Below are positions 16,599 to 27,560 of a stretch of DNA of 64,000 bases, one piece after another. Position 1 is the stretch's first letter. Every line of letters starts with the position of its first letter. The notes beneath the pieces are model-generated. The model was not told the DNA's origin. It saw only the letters and a list, made by a program, of their open reading frames with translations, and made no database searches. The DNA is from DASSQJ01 sp963773655 (GTDB lineage: Bacteria > Actinomycetota > Actinomycetes > Actinomycetales > Dermatophilaceae), in contig CAVZBX010000003.1 in assembly GCA_963773655.1 (NCBI GenBank), positions 558,001 through 622,000 of the forward strand, read 5' to 3'. The translations under genes were made by a program, and so were the position numbers.

Positions 16599-17557
16599 GG
16601 CGCGCCACGCTCGCTGCGCCACCAGTCGACGAGACGCCGCAGACCGGTGTCCAGGTCGACCTCCGGAACCCACCCGAGCTGCGCACGCGCCGCGTCGACG
16701 GACGCGAGGCGGCGGGTCACGCCGTTGACCGCGCGCTCGGGCCCGAACTCGACCTCCAGGTCGCTGTCCATGGCGGCGAGGAGGGCCTCGGCCAGGCCGA
16801 GGAGGCTGGTCTCCGTGCAGGTGCCGATGTTGAACACCGCATCCGTGGCGGGGGCCGTGGCGGCGAGGAGGTTCGCTCGCGCGATGTCGGTCGTGAAGAC
16901 GAAGTCCATCGTCTGCTGCCCGTCGCCGAAGATGAGGGGCGGCTGGCCGGCCTCGATGCGCTCCATCCACCGGATCAGCACCTCGGTGTAGAGGCCGTGG
17001 ATGTCCATCCTGGGCCCGTAGACGTTGAAGTAGCGCAGCGCCACGTAGTCGAGCCCGCTCATGGCGTGGAAGCTGCGCAGCATCCCCTCGTTGAAGACCT
17101 TCGCCGCACCGTAGAAGGTGTCGTTGTCCCAGGGGTGGTGGTCCTCCGCGGTCGGGAACTGCGTCGCGAGTCCGTAGACCGAGGCGGACGACGCGGCGAC
17201 CACCTTGCGGACGCCGGCCTCGACCGCGGCCTCGAGCACGTTGAACGTCCCGTCGGCCAGGACCTCGAGTGCCAGACGCGGCTCCTCGGCGCACTGGGTG
17301 ATGCGGATGGCCGCCTGGTGGAAGACGAGGTCGGCACCCGCCGTCACCTCCTTGACCGTCGGCACGTCGCGGACGTCGCCGTCGACCACCCGCACCCGCC
17401 CGGTGGGCAGGGCATCGGCCAGGTTCTCCTTCCGCCCCCGCACGAAGTTGTCGAGGACCCGGACCTCGGCGGCGCCCGCCTCCAGGAGCTGGTCGACGAT
17501 GGTCGAGCCGATGGTCCCCGCCCCACCGGTGACGAGGCAGGTGCTGTTCTCGATCAT
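16595..17557 (-). CDS. NAD-dependent nucleotide-sugar epimerase/dehydratase (extended SDR)
   Basis: A 320-residue extended short-chain dehydrogenase with the Rossmann motif TCLVTGGAGTIGSTI (GGxGxxG), a catalytic Ser in ASSASVYG and the YxxxK motif as YGAAK (residues about 150). The segment ALRYFNVYGPRMD is typical of UDP-glucose or UDP-N-acetylglucosamine 4-epimerase-like enzymes. It follows the Gfo/Idh gene with a 4-bp overlap. It could be a 4-epimerase or a decarboxylating/dehydrating relative; the exact reaction is not readable here. Confidence 0.85.
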   Translation of the reverse strand: MIENSTCLVTGGAGTIGSTIVDQLLEAGAAEVRVLDNFVRGRKENLADALPTGRVRVVDGDVRDVPTVKEVTAGADLVFHQAAIRITQCAEEPRLALEVLADGTFNVLEAAVEAGVRKVVAASSASVYGLATQFPTAEDHHPWDNDTFYGAAKVFNEGMLRSFHAMSGLDYVALRYFNVYGPRMDIHGLYTEVLIRWMERIEAGQPPLIFGDGQQTMDFVFTTDIARANLLAATAPATDAVFNIGTCTETSLLGLAEALLAAMDSDLEVEFGPERAVNGVTRRLASVDAARAQLGWVPEVDLDTGLRRLVDWWRSERGAP

Positions 17558-18600
17558 GGGGTCCGCTCCAGGGTCACGTAGGAGCCGTCGAGCTCGAGGC
17601 TTCGAGCGGCGGCGTCGAGCACGCTCATGACGCGCAGGCCGGCACGGCCGTCCGTGGCCGCTGGGCGTCCCTCGAGAACCGCCGCCGCGAACTCGCCCAT
17701 CATGGCCCGCAGCGCCTCCTGCTCCCGGAGCGCCGGTGCCACCATCTCGCCGATGCGGTACGAGATGCGCACCTGCTTCCGGTCGTCGGCGTCGAGCTCC
17801 GCGGATGCCGATCGCTCCACGCCGCGGTCGTACACGGACAGCCGCTGGCTGGGGTTCATGTCGTCCCACACCACGGTGCGCTGGGAGCCGCCGAGGACCA
17901 TGGTGCGGATCTTGATGGGGGAGAGCCAGTTGACGTGGACGTGCGCCATGGCCCCGTTGCTCAGCCGGAGTGTCAGGTAGGCCACGCACGCCACGCCGTG
18001 TCCGATCGGGTCGGCGCCGTGCGCGGCGACGGACTCGACGCAGACGCCGGTCGGCATGATGTAGTCGAGGATCGACAGGTCGTGCGGAGCCAGGTCCCAG
18101 AGCACGTCGATGTCCGGCTGGACCAGGCCGAGGTTGATCCGCACCGAGTCCACGAACTGCACGTCGCCGATCTCCCCGCTACGGACCAGCCGGCGCAGCT
18201 CCTGCACGGAGGAGGTGTAGCAGTAGGTGTGGTCGCACATGAGGACCAGGCCGCGGTCCTCCGCCGCCTGGACGAGCTTGTGCCCGTCGGCCAGCGTCGA
18301 GGTGAGGGGTTTCTCCACGAGGACGTGCTTGCCGGCGTCGAGCGCGGCCATCGCCAGCGGGAAGTGGGTGGCCGCCGGGGTCGCGATGGCGACGGCATGC
18401 ACCGAGTCGTCCCCGAGGACCTCGTCGAAGGACTCGGTGGCGCCGACCGTGGAGTACGGACCCAGGACCTGTTCGGCCCGTCCGCGGTCCAGGTCGCACA
18501 GCCACCTGAGGTCGACCGACGGGGTCGCCATGGCGTTCCGAACGAGGTTCGGTCCCCAGTACCCTGCGCCGACCACTGCCACACCGACTCGTGCGGTCAT
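17554..18600 (-). CDS. Gfo/Idh/MocA-family sugar oxidoreductase
   Basis: A 348-residue NAD-dependent dehydrogenase. The N-terminal nucleotide fold starts VGVAVVGAGYWGPNLVRNA; the catalytic lysine lies in HVLVEKPLT, and the second domain has LWDLAPHDLSILDYIM. This arrangement resembles the WlbA/WbpB group, which oxidises carbon 3 of a UDP-sugar before transamination, so it could supply the keto-sugar for an aminotransferase in the same operon. It is the first gene of the sugar operon; GGAAGGACGG precedes the ATG. A 193-bp intergenic stretch separates it from the GT2 gene upstream and probably holds the promoter. Confidence 0.85.
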   Translation of the reverse strand: MTARVGVAVVGAGYWGPNLVRNAMATPSVDLRWLCDLDRGRAEQVLGPYSTVGATESFDEVLGDDSVHAVAIATPAATHFPLAMAALDAGKHVLVEKPLTSTLADGHKLVQAAEDRGLVLMCDHTYCYTSSVQELRRLVRSGEIGDVQFVDSVRINLGLVQPDIDVLWDLAPHDLSILDYIMPTGVCVESVAAHGADPIGHGVACVAYLTLRLSNGAMAHVHVNWLSPIKIRTMVLGGSQRTVVWDDMNPSQRLSVYDRGVERSASAELDADDRKQVRISYRIGEMVAPALREQEALRAMMGEFAAAVLEGRPAATDGRAGLRVMSVLDAAARSLELDGSYVTLERTP

Positions 18601-18793
18601 GATGCCGTCCTTCCGTGTCGCGCCCGCGGCCGCCCTGCTACGACCCCGTGACCCGCTGTTCGCGGCGACACCGTCTCCGAGCCTAGTGCGCCGCCCCCGC
18701 GCGCCGCCCGGGAATCGCGAGATGACGGCGACGCGTCACACCGTTGCCGCACAGCCACCTGCCCTCTGCGAGAACCCGTCACCAGTCGCACGA

Positions 18794-19861
18794 CTAGTAC
18801 CCCCGGTACGTCCAGGACCGGCGTCGCAGCCACCACCGGCCCTTCTGGTCGACCATGTACCCGAGCTCCCGCGGACCCAGGCGTCCCCCTGCCCGCAGGG
18901 TCCGGTAGACGTGGTGCCCAGCCAGCGCCGGACAGCAGTCGGCGGCGAAGTCGAGCAGCCCCTCGACGTCCTGCTCCTCCTCGCCCGGACCGGCGCCGAG
19001 CAGACGCCGCCCGAGCTCGCCACGACGGAACGCTCCCCGGTCGTGGACGCGGGCGGCGGCCCAGAGGGCCTCGCGACCCAGCTGCCGGTGCACGAGGTCC
19101 GACAGGTGGCCGGGCTCCTCGAGCCGCGCACGGTACCGCTCGAGAACCACCTCGAACACCGAGCGGCGCTGGACCAGGTCCATCAGGGCGCTGACCGCGC
19201 TGCTCATGTTCTCGCCGTGCAGCCGGTAGAAGGCCTGGTCGGCGCCGCGGATGAACCCGACGTCGGCATGGGCGGCGAAGCGCATGTAGATCTCCATGTC
19301 CGCGGCCCGGGGCAGCTCGGGGTCGTAGCCTCCGACGCGCTGGTGCAGCTCCGTGCGCACGACGATCTCCGGCGAGGTGATCGGGTTCTCCGCCTGCCGG
19401 AAACGGTGCTCCAGCCACCGCTGGCCGGACAGCACGGACCAGCCACGTACTCGGGTCCGTGCCGGCGGCAGCGGGTCTCCGTCGCTCACCCAGAGCGCGC
19501 GGCCGTAGACGAACCCGACCTCGGGGTGGGCGTCCAGCAGGTCGCGCGCCCGTCCCAGTGCGCCGGGCGTCGCCCGGTCGTCCGCCGACAGCAGCAGGCA
19601 GTAGTCGCCGTCCGCCCAGTCCAGGAGCCCTTCGTTGAACGTGGCGATGTTCCCCCGGTTGGTCTCGTGGACGATCACCTCGACCCTCGGGTCCCGCGCC
19701 GCGATCCCGCGGGCCACGTCGGCGCTGTCGTCCGGGGAGGCGTCGTCGATGATGAGCACCCGCACGTCGACGCCGGGTTGGTCGTCGAGGACGCTACGGA
19801 CTGCAGCGTCGAGGAAGTGCCCGTAGCGGTAGCACGGGATGACCACGCTCACACTGGTCAC
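18794..19861 (-). CDS. Family 2 glycosyltransferase
   Basis: A 355-residue GT-A glycosyltransferase. The N-terminal SVSVVIPCYRYGHFLDAAV is the usual start of family GT2, followed by VLIIDDASPDDSADVA and the DxD-like LLLSADDRATPG that coordinates the metal-nucleotide. An acidic AADMEIYMRFA (ED-type catalytic region) follows. There is no membrane helix, so it should act on the cytoplasmic face on a lipid-linked acceptor. The GTG start at 19861 has an AAGGGGG ribosome-binding site. It lies alone between the giant repeat protein gene and the amino-sugar operon, both on the same strand. Confidence 0.85.
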   Translation of the reverse strand: MTSVSVVIPCYRYGHFLDAAVRSVLDDQPGVDVRVLIIDDASPDDSADVARGIAARDPRVEVIVHETNRGNIATFNEGLLDWADGDYCLLLSADDRATPGALGRARDLLDAHPEVGFVYGRALWVSDGDPLPPARTRVRGWSVLSGQRWLEHRFRQAENPITSPEIVVRTELHQRVGGYDPELPRAADMEIYMRFAAHADVGFIRGADQAFYRLHGENMSSAVSALMDLVQRRSVFEVVLERYRARLEEPGHLSDLVHRQLGREALWAAARVHDRGAFRRGELGRRLLGAGPGEEEQDVEGLLDFAADCCPALAGHHVYRTLRAGGRLGPRELGYMVDQKGRWWLRRRSWTYRGY

Positions 19862-20196
19862 GGTGACCCCCTTCCCGGACGGCGTCGTGGTGCGGGTGAG
19901 GACTGGATGGTCACCGCTCGAGCCCGGATGTCGTCATTCTGGCGGGAGGGCACCGTGCCCGTCCCGTGTTTCGTGGTGGCGCCCCTCATGGTCCTCCTGA
20001 CGATTCTCGGCCGGACGGCTCCGGCCCGTGGGTGGGGCCGGCGTCTGCCCCGCCGGCCCCGCCACCTGCACCCGTCCCCGTGGCTCTCGGACGCCGCCCC
20101 GGTCCGACGCCCGCTCCCGCATCGGCTTTCGGTCGCCCACGAGCGCCCTCCGACGGCGGGTGCACGAGGTCGGTGGCCGGGACCAGCACTGGCCGC
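19862..20196. other. 335-bp gap without a recognisable gene
   Basis: This is the space between the end of the giant repeat-protein gene and the GT2 start. I see no conserved coding frame. A hairpin at 20009-20026 (GGCCGGA, loop CGGC, TCCGGCC) is the only clear structure. It could help end the giant transcript, although it lies about 170 bp past the stop and has no T-run. The promoter of the GT2 gene should lie at the 19862-19950 end. Confidence 0.5.
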
Positions 20197-20704
20197 TCAG
20201 CCCGTGGCGAAGACGACGTCGACCCAGTAGTTGGCCGCCTTGAAGCTGTTGGTCGGGAAGGTGCTGGTCGTCGCGTACGCGTACACGCCATTGCCTCCGC
20301 TCTGGCCGCTCTTCAAGGCATGCAGTGGCGGGTTGTCGACACCCGAGGAGTTGAAGAACCCACTGTCCCCGGCGTAGCGGCCGTTGGGCGCCAGGTAGGA
20401 GGCGACGTACGTGGTGCCCGCCGTGATGGGCACCGGCGTCGAGAAGGTCGCCTGCTGCCAGCCGGTCGTGCTCTCGCCGGTGAAGGTCACCGAGGCCAGC
20501 TTGGTGCCGGAGGCGGTCCACAGGCTGCCGACGTGGGTGCCGGTGTTCCCGGCCCCCTTGTAGAAGCGGATGCCGGTGATCCGTCCCGCGACGTCGGAGC
20601 TGAACTTGACGCCGACCTCGACCGACAACCCGTCCGAGACGCTCGGGTTCGCCGGTGTCGCCGACGGCGACCAGATCGTGCAGGCCGCGCAGCCGCCCGG
20701 CGCC

Positions 20705-21894
20705 GGCGTGACCGGGCCGGAGGCGGTGGAGGCGGGGCTGGTGCCGACGGCGTTGGTGGCGGTGACCGTGAAGGTGTAGGCGGTGCCGTTGGTCAGGCCG
20801 GTGACCGTGGTGCTGGTGCCCGGTGGGGTGCCGGTGACGGTCTTGGGGGTCTGGGCGGTGGTGCCGATGTACGGGGTGACGGTGTAGCTGGTGATCGGGC
20901 TGCCGCCGTCGGAGGGTGCGGTCCAGGAGACCACCGCGGACCCGTCGCCGGCGACCGCCGACACGTTGGTCGGTGTCGTGGGGGCGGTGGCGGGGGCGGA
21001 GCTGAAGACGACGTCGACCCAGTAGTTGGTGGAGTTGAAGGTGCTGGTGGGGAAGGTGCTGGTGGTGCCGTAGGCGTAGACGCCGTTGCCGCCGCCGTCG
21101 CCGTTGGCCAGGGCTCGCAGCGGCGCCTGGTACATCGCGGTGCCGAAGTAGCCGCCGTCGCCGGCGTAGTAGCCGTTGGGGGCCAGGTAGGAGGCGACGT
21201 AGGTGGTGCCGGCGGTGATGGGCACGGGGCTGGAGAAGTCGGCCTGCTGCCAGCCGGTGGTGCTCTCGCCGGTGAAGGTGACCGTGGCCAGCTTGGTGCC
21301 GGTGGAGGTCCACAGGTTGCCCACGTGGGTGCCGGTGTTGCCGGTGCCCTTGTAGAAGCGGATGCCGGTGATCTGTCCGTCGACGTCGGAGGTGAACCGC
21401 ACGCCGACCTCCACGGAGGAGGGGTCGGTCACGGCCGGGGTGGCCGGGACGGTCGACGAGGGCCAGATGGTGCAGGCGGCGCAGCCGCCGGCGACCGGGG
21501 TGACCGCGTTCGAGGCGGCGGAGGCCGGGCCGGTGCCGATGGCGTTGGTCGCGGCGACCCGGAACGTGTACGCGGTGCCGTTGGTGAGCCCGGTGACCGT
21601 GGTGCTGGTGCCCGGCGGGGAGCCGGTGACGGTCTTCGGGGTCTGGGCGGTGGTGCCGATGTACGGGGTGACGGTGTAGCTCGTGATCGCGCTGCCGCCG
21701 TCGGCCGGTGCGGTCCAGGAGACCACCGCGGAGCCGTCGGCCGCCGTGGCGCTGACTCCGGAGGGTGCCGCGGGCGCGGTCGGGCCGGTCGGGGTCACCG
21801 AGTTCGAGGCGGCCGAGGCCGGGCCGGTGCCGATGGCGTTGGTCGCGGTCACCCGGAACGTGTACGTGGTGCCGTTGGTCAGCCCGGTCACCGT
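20705..21894. repeat. 1,190-bp direct repeat, copy 1 (inside the giant gene)
   Basis: Base-by-base comparison shows this segment equals 22379-23568 with a single difference that I found (C at 20872 versus G at 22546). It covers one FN3 domain, a whole DUF4082 domain and almost two more FN3 domains. The repeat period is 1,674 bp (558 codons), which keeps the frame. Such identity implies a recent duplication or gene conversion. Confidence 0.9.
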
Positions 21895-22378
21895 GGTGCT
21901 GGTGCCCGGCGGGGAGCCGGTGACGGTCCTGGGGGTCTGGGCGGTGGTGCCGACGTACGGGGTCACGGTGTAGCTCGTGATCGCGCTGCCACCGTCGACC
22001 GGTGCGGTCCAGGAGACCACCGCGGAGCCGTCCCCGGCGACCGCGGAGACGTTCGTCGGTGCCGCGGGAGCGGAAGCGCCGGACGGTGTCACTGCGTTGG
22101 AGTCGGCGGACGCCGGGCCGGTGCCGACGGCGTTGGTCGCGGTCACCCGGAACGTGTACGTGGTGCCGTTGGTCAGCCCCGTCACCGTCGTCGTCGTCGA
22201 GGGGGGGCTGCCAGCCACGGTCTTCGGGGCCTGCGCGGTGGTCCCCACGTACGGGGTCACCGTGTAGCTCGTGATCGCGCTGCCGCCGTCGGCAGGCGCC
22301 GACCAGGACACCACCGCGGACCCGTCACCGGCCGTCGCCGACACGTTCGCCGGCGCACTCGGGGCGGAGGCGCCCGTG

Positions 22379-23568
22379 GGCGTGACCGGGCCGGAGGCGG
22401 TGGAGGCGGGGCTGGTGCCGACGGCGTTGGTGGCGGTGACCGTGAAGGTGTAGGCGGTGCCGTTGGTCAGGCCGGTGACCGTGGTGCTGGTGCCCGGTGG
22501 GGTGCCGGTGACGGTCTTGGGGGTCTGGGCGGTGGTGCCGATGTAGGGGGTGACGGTGTAGCTGGTGATCGGGCTGCCGCCGTCGGAGGGTGCGGTCCAG
22601 GAGACCACCGCGGACCCGTCGCCGGCGACCGCCGACACGTTGGTCGGTGTCGTGGGGGCGGTGGCGGGGGCGGAGCTGAAGACGACGTCGACCCAGTAGT
22701 TGGTGGAGTTGAAGGTGCTGGTGGGGAAGGTGCTGGTGGTGCCGTAGGCGTAGACGCCGTTGCCGCCGCCGTCGCCGTTGGCCAGGGCTCGCAGCGGCGC
22801 CTGGTACATCGCGGTGCCGAAGTAGCCGCCGTCGCCGGCGTAGTAGCCGTTGGGGGCCAGGTAGGAGGCGACGTAGGTGGTGCCGGCGGTGATGGGCACG
22901 GGGCTGGAGAAGTCGGCCTGCTGCCAGCCGGTGGTGCTCTCGCCGGTGAAGGTGACCGTGGCCAGCTTGGTGCCGGTGGAGGTCCACAGGTTGCCCACGT
23001 GGGTGCCGGTGTTGCCGGTGCCCTTGTAGAAGCGGATGCCGGTGATCTGTCCGTCGACGTCGGAGGTGAACCGCACGCCGACCTCCACGGAGGAGGGGTC
23101 GGTCACGGCCGGGGTGGCCGGGACGGTCGACGAGGGCCAGATGGTGCAGGCGGCGCAGCCGCCGGCGACCGGGGTGACCGCGTTCGAGGCGGCGGAGGCC
23201 GGGCCGGTGCCGATGGCGTTGGTCGCGGCGACCCGGAACGTGTACGCGGTGCCGTTGGTGAGCCCGGTGACCGTGGTGCTGGTGCCCGGCGGGGAGCCGG
23301 TGACGGTCTTCGGGGTCTGGGCGGTGGTGCCGATGTACGGGGTGACGGTGTAGCTCGTGATCGCGCTGCCGCCGTCGGCCGGTGCGGTCCAGGAGACCAC
23401 CGCGGAGCCGTCGGCCGCCGTGGCGCTGACTCCGGAGGGTGCCGCGGGCGCGGTCGGGCCGGTCGGGGTCACCGAGTTCGAGGCGGCCGAGGCCGGGCCG
23501 GTGCCGATGGCGTTGGTCGCGGTCACCCGGAACGTGTACGTGGTGCCGTTGGTCAGCCCGGTCACCGT
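22379..23568. repeat. 1,190-bp direct repeat, copy 2 (inside the giant gene)
   Basis: This is the second copy of the segment at 20705-21894. Similarity drops abruptly after 23568 (21894 in copy 1), within an FN3 domain. The 484 bp between the copies hold further FN3 modules that are similar but clearly diverged. Confidence 0.9.
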
Positions 23569-26500
23569 CGTGCTCGTCGAGGGGGGGCTGCCCGCGATGG
23601 TCTTCGGGGTCTGGGCGGTGGTGCCGACGTACGGGGTCACCGTGTAGCTCGTGATCGCGCTGCCACCGTCGACCGGTGCGGTCCAGGACACGAGGGCGAA
23701 CCCGTCTCCGGCGGTGGCCGTGACCCCGGAGGGTGCTGCAGGGACGGTCGGTGCGCTCGGTGTCACCGAGTTCGACGAGGGTGAGGCCGGGCCGGTACCG
23801 ATGGAGTTGGTCGCGGTGACCCGGAACGTGTACGTGGTGCCGTTGGTCAGCCCCGTCACCGTCGTCGTGGTCGAGCCGCCGGTGACCGTCTTCGGCGTCT
23901 GGGCGGTGGTCCCGACGTACGGGGTCACCGTGTAGCTCGTGATCGCGCTGCCGCCGTCGGCAGGCGCCGACCAGGACACCACCGCGGACCCGTCACCGGC
24001 CGTCGCCGACACGTTCGCCGGCGCACTCGGGGCGGTCGGTGTCCCGGTGGAGTAGACGAGGTCGACCCAGTAGTTCTCGGAGTTGTAGGTGCTCGTGGGG
24101 AAGCCGCTGCTCGTTCCGTAGCGGTAGACGCCCTGGCCCCCGTCGACGCCGTCGGCGGGCGCGTGGAGCGGGCCCCGGTCCACGCCCTGCCCGGCGAAGT
24201 AGCCGCCGTCGCCGGCGTAGTGGCCGTTGGGGGCGAAGTACGACGCGACGTACAGCGTGCCCGCGGTGATGGGCACCGGTGTCGAGAACAGTGCCTCCTG
24301 CCACCCGGAGGCGGTCTCGTTGGTGAAGGTGACCGAGGCGAGCCTGGTGCCCGTCGACGTCCACAGGCTCCCGATGTGGGTTCCCGTGTTGAGTGGTGAC
24401 TTGTAGAACCTGATGCCGCGGATCTCGCCGTTGAGGTCGGCCCTGAACTTCACGCCGGCCTCGTAGGAGCTGGAGTCACCCTGGTCGGGGTTCGAGGGGA
24501 CGGCCGATGCGGGCCAGAGGGTGCAGGCGGTGCAGCTCACCGCTGCCGGGATGACGGCGTTGGACTCGGCCGAGGCCGGGCCGGTGCCGACGGCGTTGGT
24601 CGCGGTCACCTTGAAGGTGTAGGCGGTGCCGTTCGTGAGCCCGGTGATCGTCGTGGTGGTGGCTGGTGGCGTGCCGGTGACGGTCTTCGGAGTCTGGGCG
24701 GTGGTGCCGATGTACGGGGTGACGGTGTAGCTGGTGATCGCGCTCCCGCCATCCGGCGGAGCGGCCCAGCTCACCGACGCCGAGGCGTTGCCGGGCGTGG
24801 CCGTCACACCGGTCGGCGTTCCCGGTGCGCTGGCGGGCCCCGTGCTCAGGGTGAACATCACGTCCACCCAGTAGTTGGTCGCGTCCTTGGTCTGGGTCGG
24901 GAACCCGCTGGCCGTGCCGTTCCGGTACAGACCGTTGACGACGCCGTTGGTGTTGCGCAGCGCGTGCAGCGGCGGGCTGTCGACGTGGCTGCGCAGGTCC
25001 GGTCGCGGTGACGGGTTGGGGTAGAGGTAGTTGGGGTCACTGGCCGTGTGGCCGTTCGGGGCGAAGTACGACACCACGTACGTCGTGTTGGCGTTGATCG
25101 CGACGGGGTTGGAGAAGGTGGCCTGCTGCCAGCCGGAGGCGGTCTCGTTGCCGAACGTCACCGACGCGACCTTGGTGCCCGACTCGGTCCACAGGTTGCC
25201 GATGTGGGTGCCGGTGTTCTTCGTGTCCTTGAAGAAGCGGACGCCCGTGACCTGGCCGGAGACGTCGGAACGGAACTTGACGCCGACCTCGACGCCGCTG
25301 GCGTCACCCGAGTCGCTGCGGCTGGGGCTGAACCCCGCTCCCCAGATCGAGCACGTGCAGCCGACGTTCACGAGTCGTCCCGACGCGGGGGTCTCCATGT
25401 TCCCGCTGTCGTCGACGGCCCGGGTCCTGATCGTCGTGCTCGGGTTGCCGTGGGCCACCCAGCTGTAGCTCCAGCTCGTGGTCCCGGTCGCCGGGCGCCA
25501 GGTGGCGCCGCCGTCGGTCGAGACCTCGACCCCGGCCACGACCCCCCCTCCGGTGTCGGAGGCGGTGCCGCTGATCGTCATCGTCGTCCCGTCACCCACG
25601 GTGGTCCCGCTGGCCGGCGAGGTGATCGTCGACGTGGGCGCGCTCGTGTCGGTCGAGGGCGTCGCGAGGGTCAGGCCCTGGTAGGCCAGCGCGTACGGCT
25701 GGGCGCCCATGTCGGCGAAGAGGTTGACGGTGGCCTGACGCATGTTCGTGTCGGGCGTGGAGTCGGGGTCGTCCAGACCCCACGACCACTGCACCGTTCC
25801 GGCACCGAAGACCAGGGCGCCGCTCGGGGCGCGGTAGAGCGACATCCGGTGCGTGGCCGTGCTGGGGGACTGCACCGTGCTGCCGTAGTCGGTGAAGGAC
25901 TCGGCCGAGGTGTACGTGGTCGACGAGAGGTTGAACAGGCCGGCCGGTCGGAACCCGTTGTCGGCGTCGACGTCCCACTCGTACCCGAGGGTCTCCTGTC
26001 CCGGCGCGAGCGTCAGCGTCTGCCCGGCGCCGAGGTTCGCAGCGGCCGTGTTGCGCCAGAAGCGCATCTTGCCGTACTGGGCCGGCACCTTGATGTCGGT
26101 GCTGCCGGAGTTGACGACGAACAGCTGGCCCGTCAGCGCGTTCTGGGGGCGTCCCCCGTCCCCGGGGGGCTGAACCGCGGGTCCTGCCAGGTTCCGGTCC
26201 ACGTCGGAGGGTCCGCCGGGTCGACCACGCCGTCGTAGTGGGTCTCCTTGTAGGTGACCAGGGTGCGGTTCGAGGTGGCGGACCCGTCGATGCTGGGCTC
26301 CATCCTCGTCTTCCAGAACATCTCGTTACCGCTGAAGAAGGCAAGGTTCACCCCTGCATCCCGGGCCGCTTCGACGTTCGCGCGCTGCGGGCCCGACCAG
26401 TACTCGTCGTGCCCGACCGACAGGAAGACCTTGTGGTTCTTCAGCAGCGTGCCCCCTGCTGCCGTGCCGACGTCGACGCCCGAGGTGTAGGAGACGTCGT

Positions 26501-27560
26501 AGCCGTTGGCCTCGAGGAAACGGATCATCGGGTACTCGGCCGACATCAGCCAGCTCGGGCTCGAGTCGACGGCCGTCGTGAACGGTCGGTTGTACGACAC
26601 CTTCGACGCGCCCTTGTAGGCGGCGGGGCTGCCGGGCGGGCAGTTGGAGGAGCACGTGTAGGTGCTGTTGCCGCCGTACCTGTTGTACGCCTGCCACGTG
26701 GTGTCCGAGGTCTGGACGATCAGGTCCGAGCGGCTGGAGTCGCTGCGCACCACGAACACGATGTGGCTGCTCCCGGACGCGTCGTCGCGGACCAGGTTGG
26801 CGATGTAGACCCCTGACACGGCGTCCGCCGGCACCGCCCACGACGCCGAGACCCCCCAGTTCCCGCAGTCGATCAGGCCGGTCGGCGCCGAGTCCGTCAG
26901 GCACGAGGGCTGGGTCTGCGGCAACGAGGTCGACGGCTGCAGCCCCGCCACCACCCTCCGAGCACCGTTGCCCTGGTAGTACCCGAGCCGCAGGATGTCG
27001 ATGTGGTACGCACGGGAGGGCGTGTTGATCTTGAACCGGACGGTGTCCCCGGCATTCACGCTCATCGTCGTGGCGAAGCCCTGGATCGTCGACGACCCGG
27101 AGCCGGAGATCTGCCACTGGCTCGGTGGCAGGCCGGGCTTGCTGTTCTCGCACGCGATGGCGTTCACCGGGGGCGTGCAGGGATCCGCCGCGACTGCCGT
27201 GGGCGCCCCGACGCCGACGGCGGCGACCATGGCGAGCGTCCCGAGGACCGCGACCGAGACGCGGTCGGTCCAACGCCGTCGCCGGGCCCCACCCCGTCCC
27301 GGTCCACGACCACTCTGGACGCGACCGTCGTCGGAGGAGGCGTGACCGACCGCACGCCGGAGATCGAACCGCCTCATGGCGCGTTCCTTCCCTGCAGCTC
27401 CCGTTCCCCTGCCGAACGAGACCGGTGCCAACGTAACGGTCCCGGGCTGGGTGCGCCATAGCCCGGTCAGACTACGAACGGGATCCGGCACGCCGGTGGA
27501 TCGCCGGCGGTGCCGGGCTGGTCGCCGCGAGGCGGCCACCCGTCGTGCGAGGATGACCGG

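Larger units (their letters stand above)
20197..27377 (-). pseudogene. Giant secreted multidomain protein (DMF-deaminase-beta-like head, 5 DUF4082, 9 FN3), interrupted by one frameshift
   Basis: If one missing base is restored, this is a single reading frame of about 2,393 residues. It starts at the ATG at 27377 (site AAGGAA). An unusually long basic N-region precedes a hydrophobic signal segment ending in AVA-ADP. Next is a region resembling the N,N-dimethylformamidase beta-subunit fold (about 27180-25650), an Ig-like domain (about 25650-25375), then DUF4082 and FN3 modules: DUF4082 at about 24850-25350, 24045-24535, 22677-23165, 21003-21490 and 20203-20690, with 1, 3, 4 and 1 FN3 domains between them. 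The frame breaks at the C4G6 tract 26160-26169: the upstream part ends in PRFSPPG and the downstream part resumes at DGGRPQNALTG. It may be a cell-surface adhesin or glycan-binding protein of the polysaccharide locus. Function is unproven. The break could be a sequencing error, a real mutation or a -1 slip. Confidence 0.85.

Noticed and set aside
19966..23784. A 1,272-codon plus-strand open frame opposite the giant repeat gene
   Set aside because: It is low-complexity (Gly/Arg/Ala/Val-rich), mirrors the FN3/DUF4082 repeats on the minus strand, and has no family resemblance. The minus strand encodes clear domains.
20197..24850. CRISPR-like spaced repeats
   Set aside because: The repeats are hundreds of bases long, in frame and protein-coding (FN3 and DUF4082); no short repeat-spacer pattern exists anywhere in the window.
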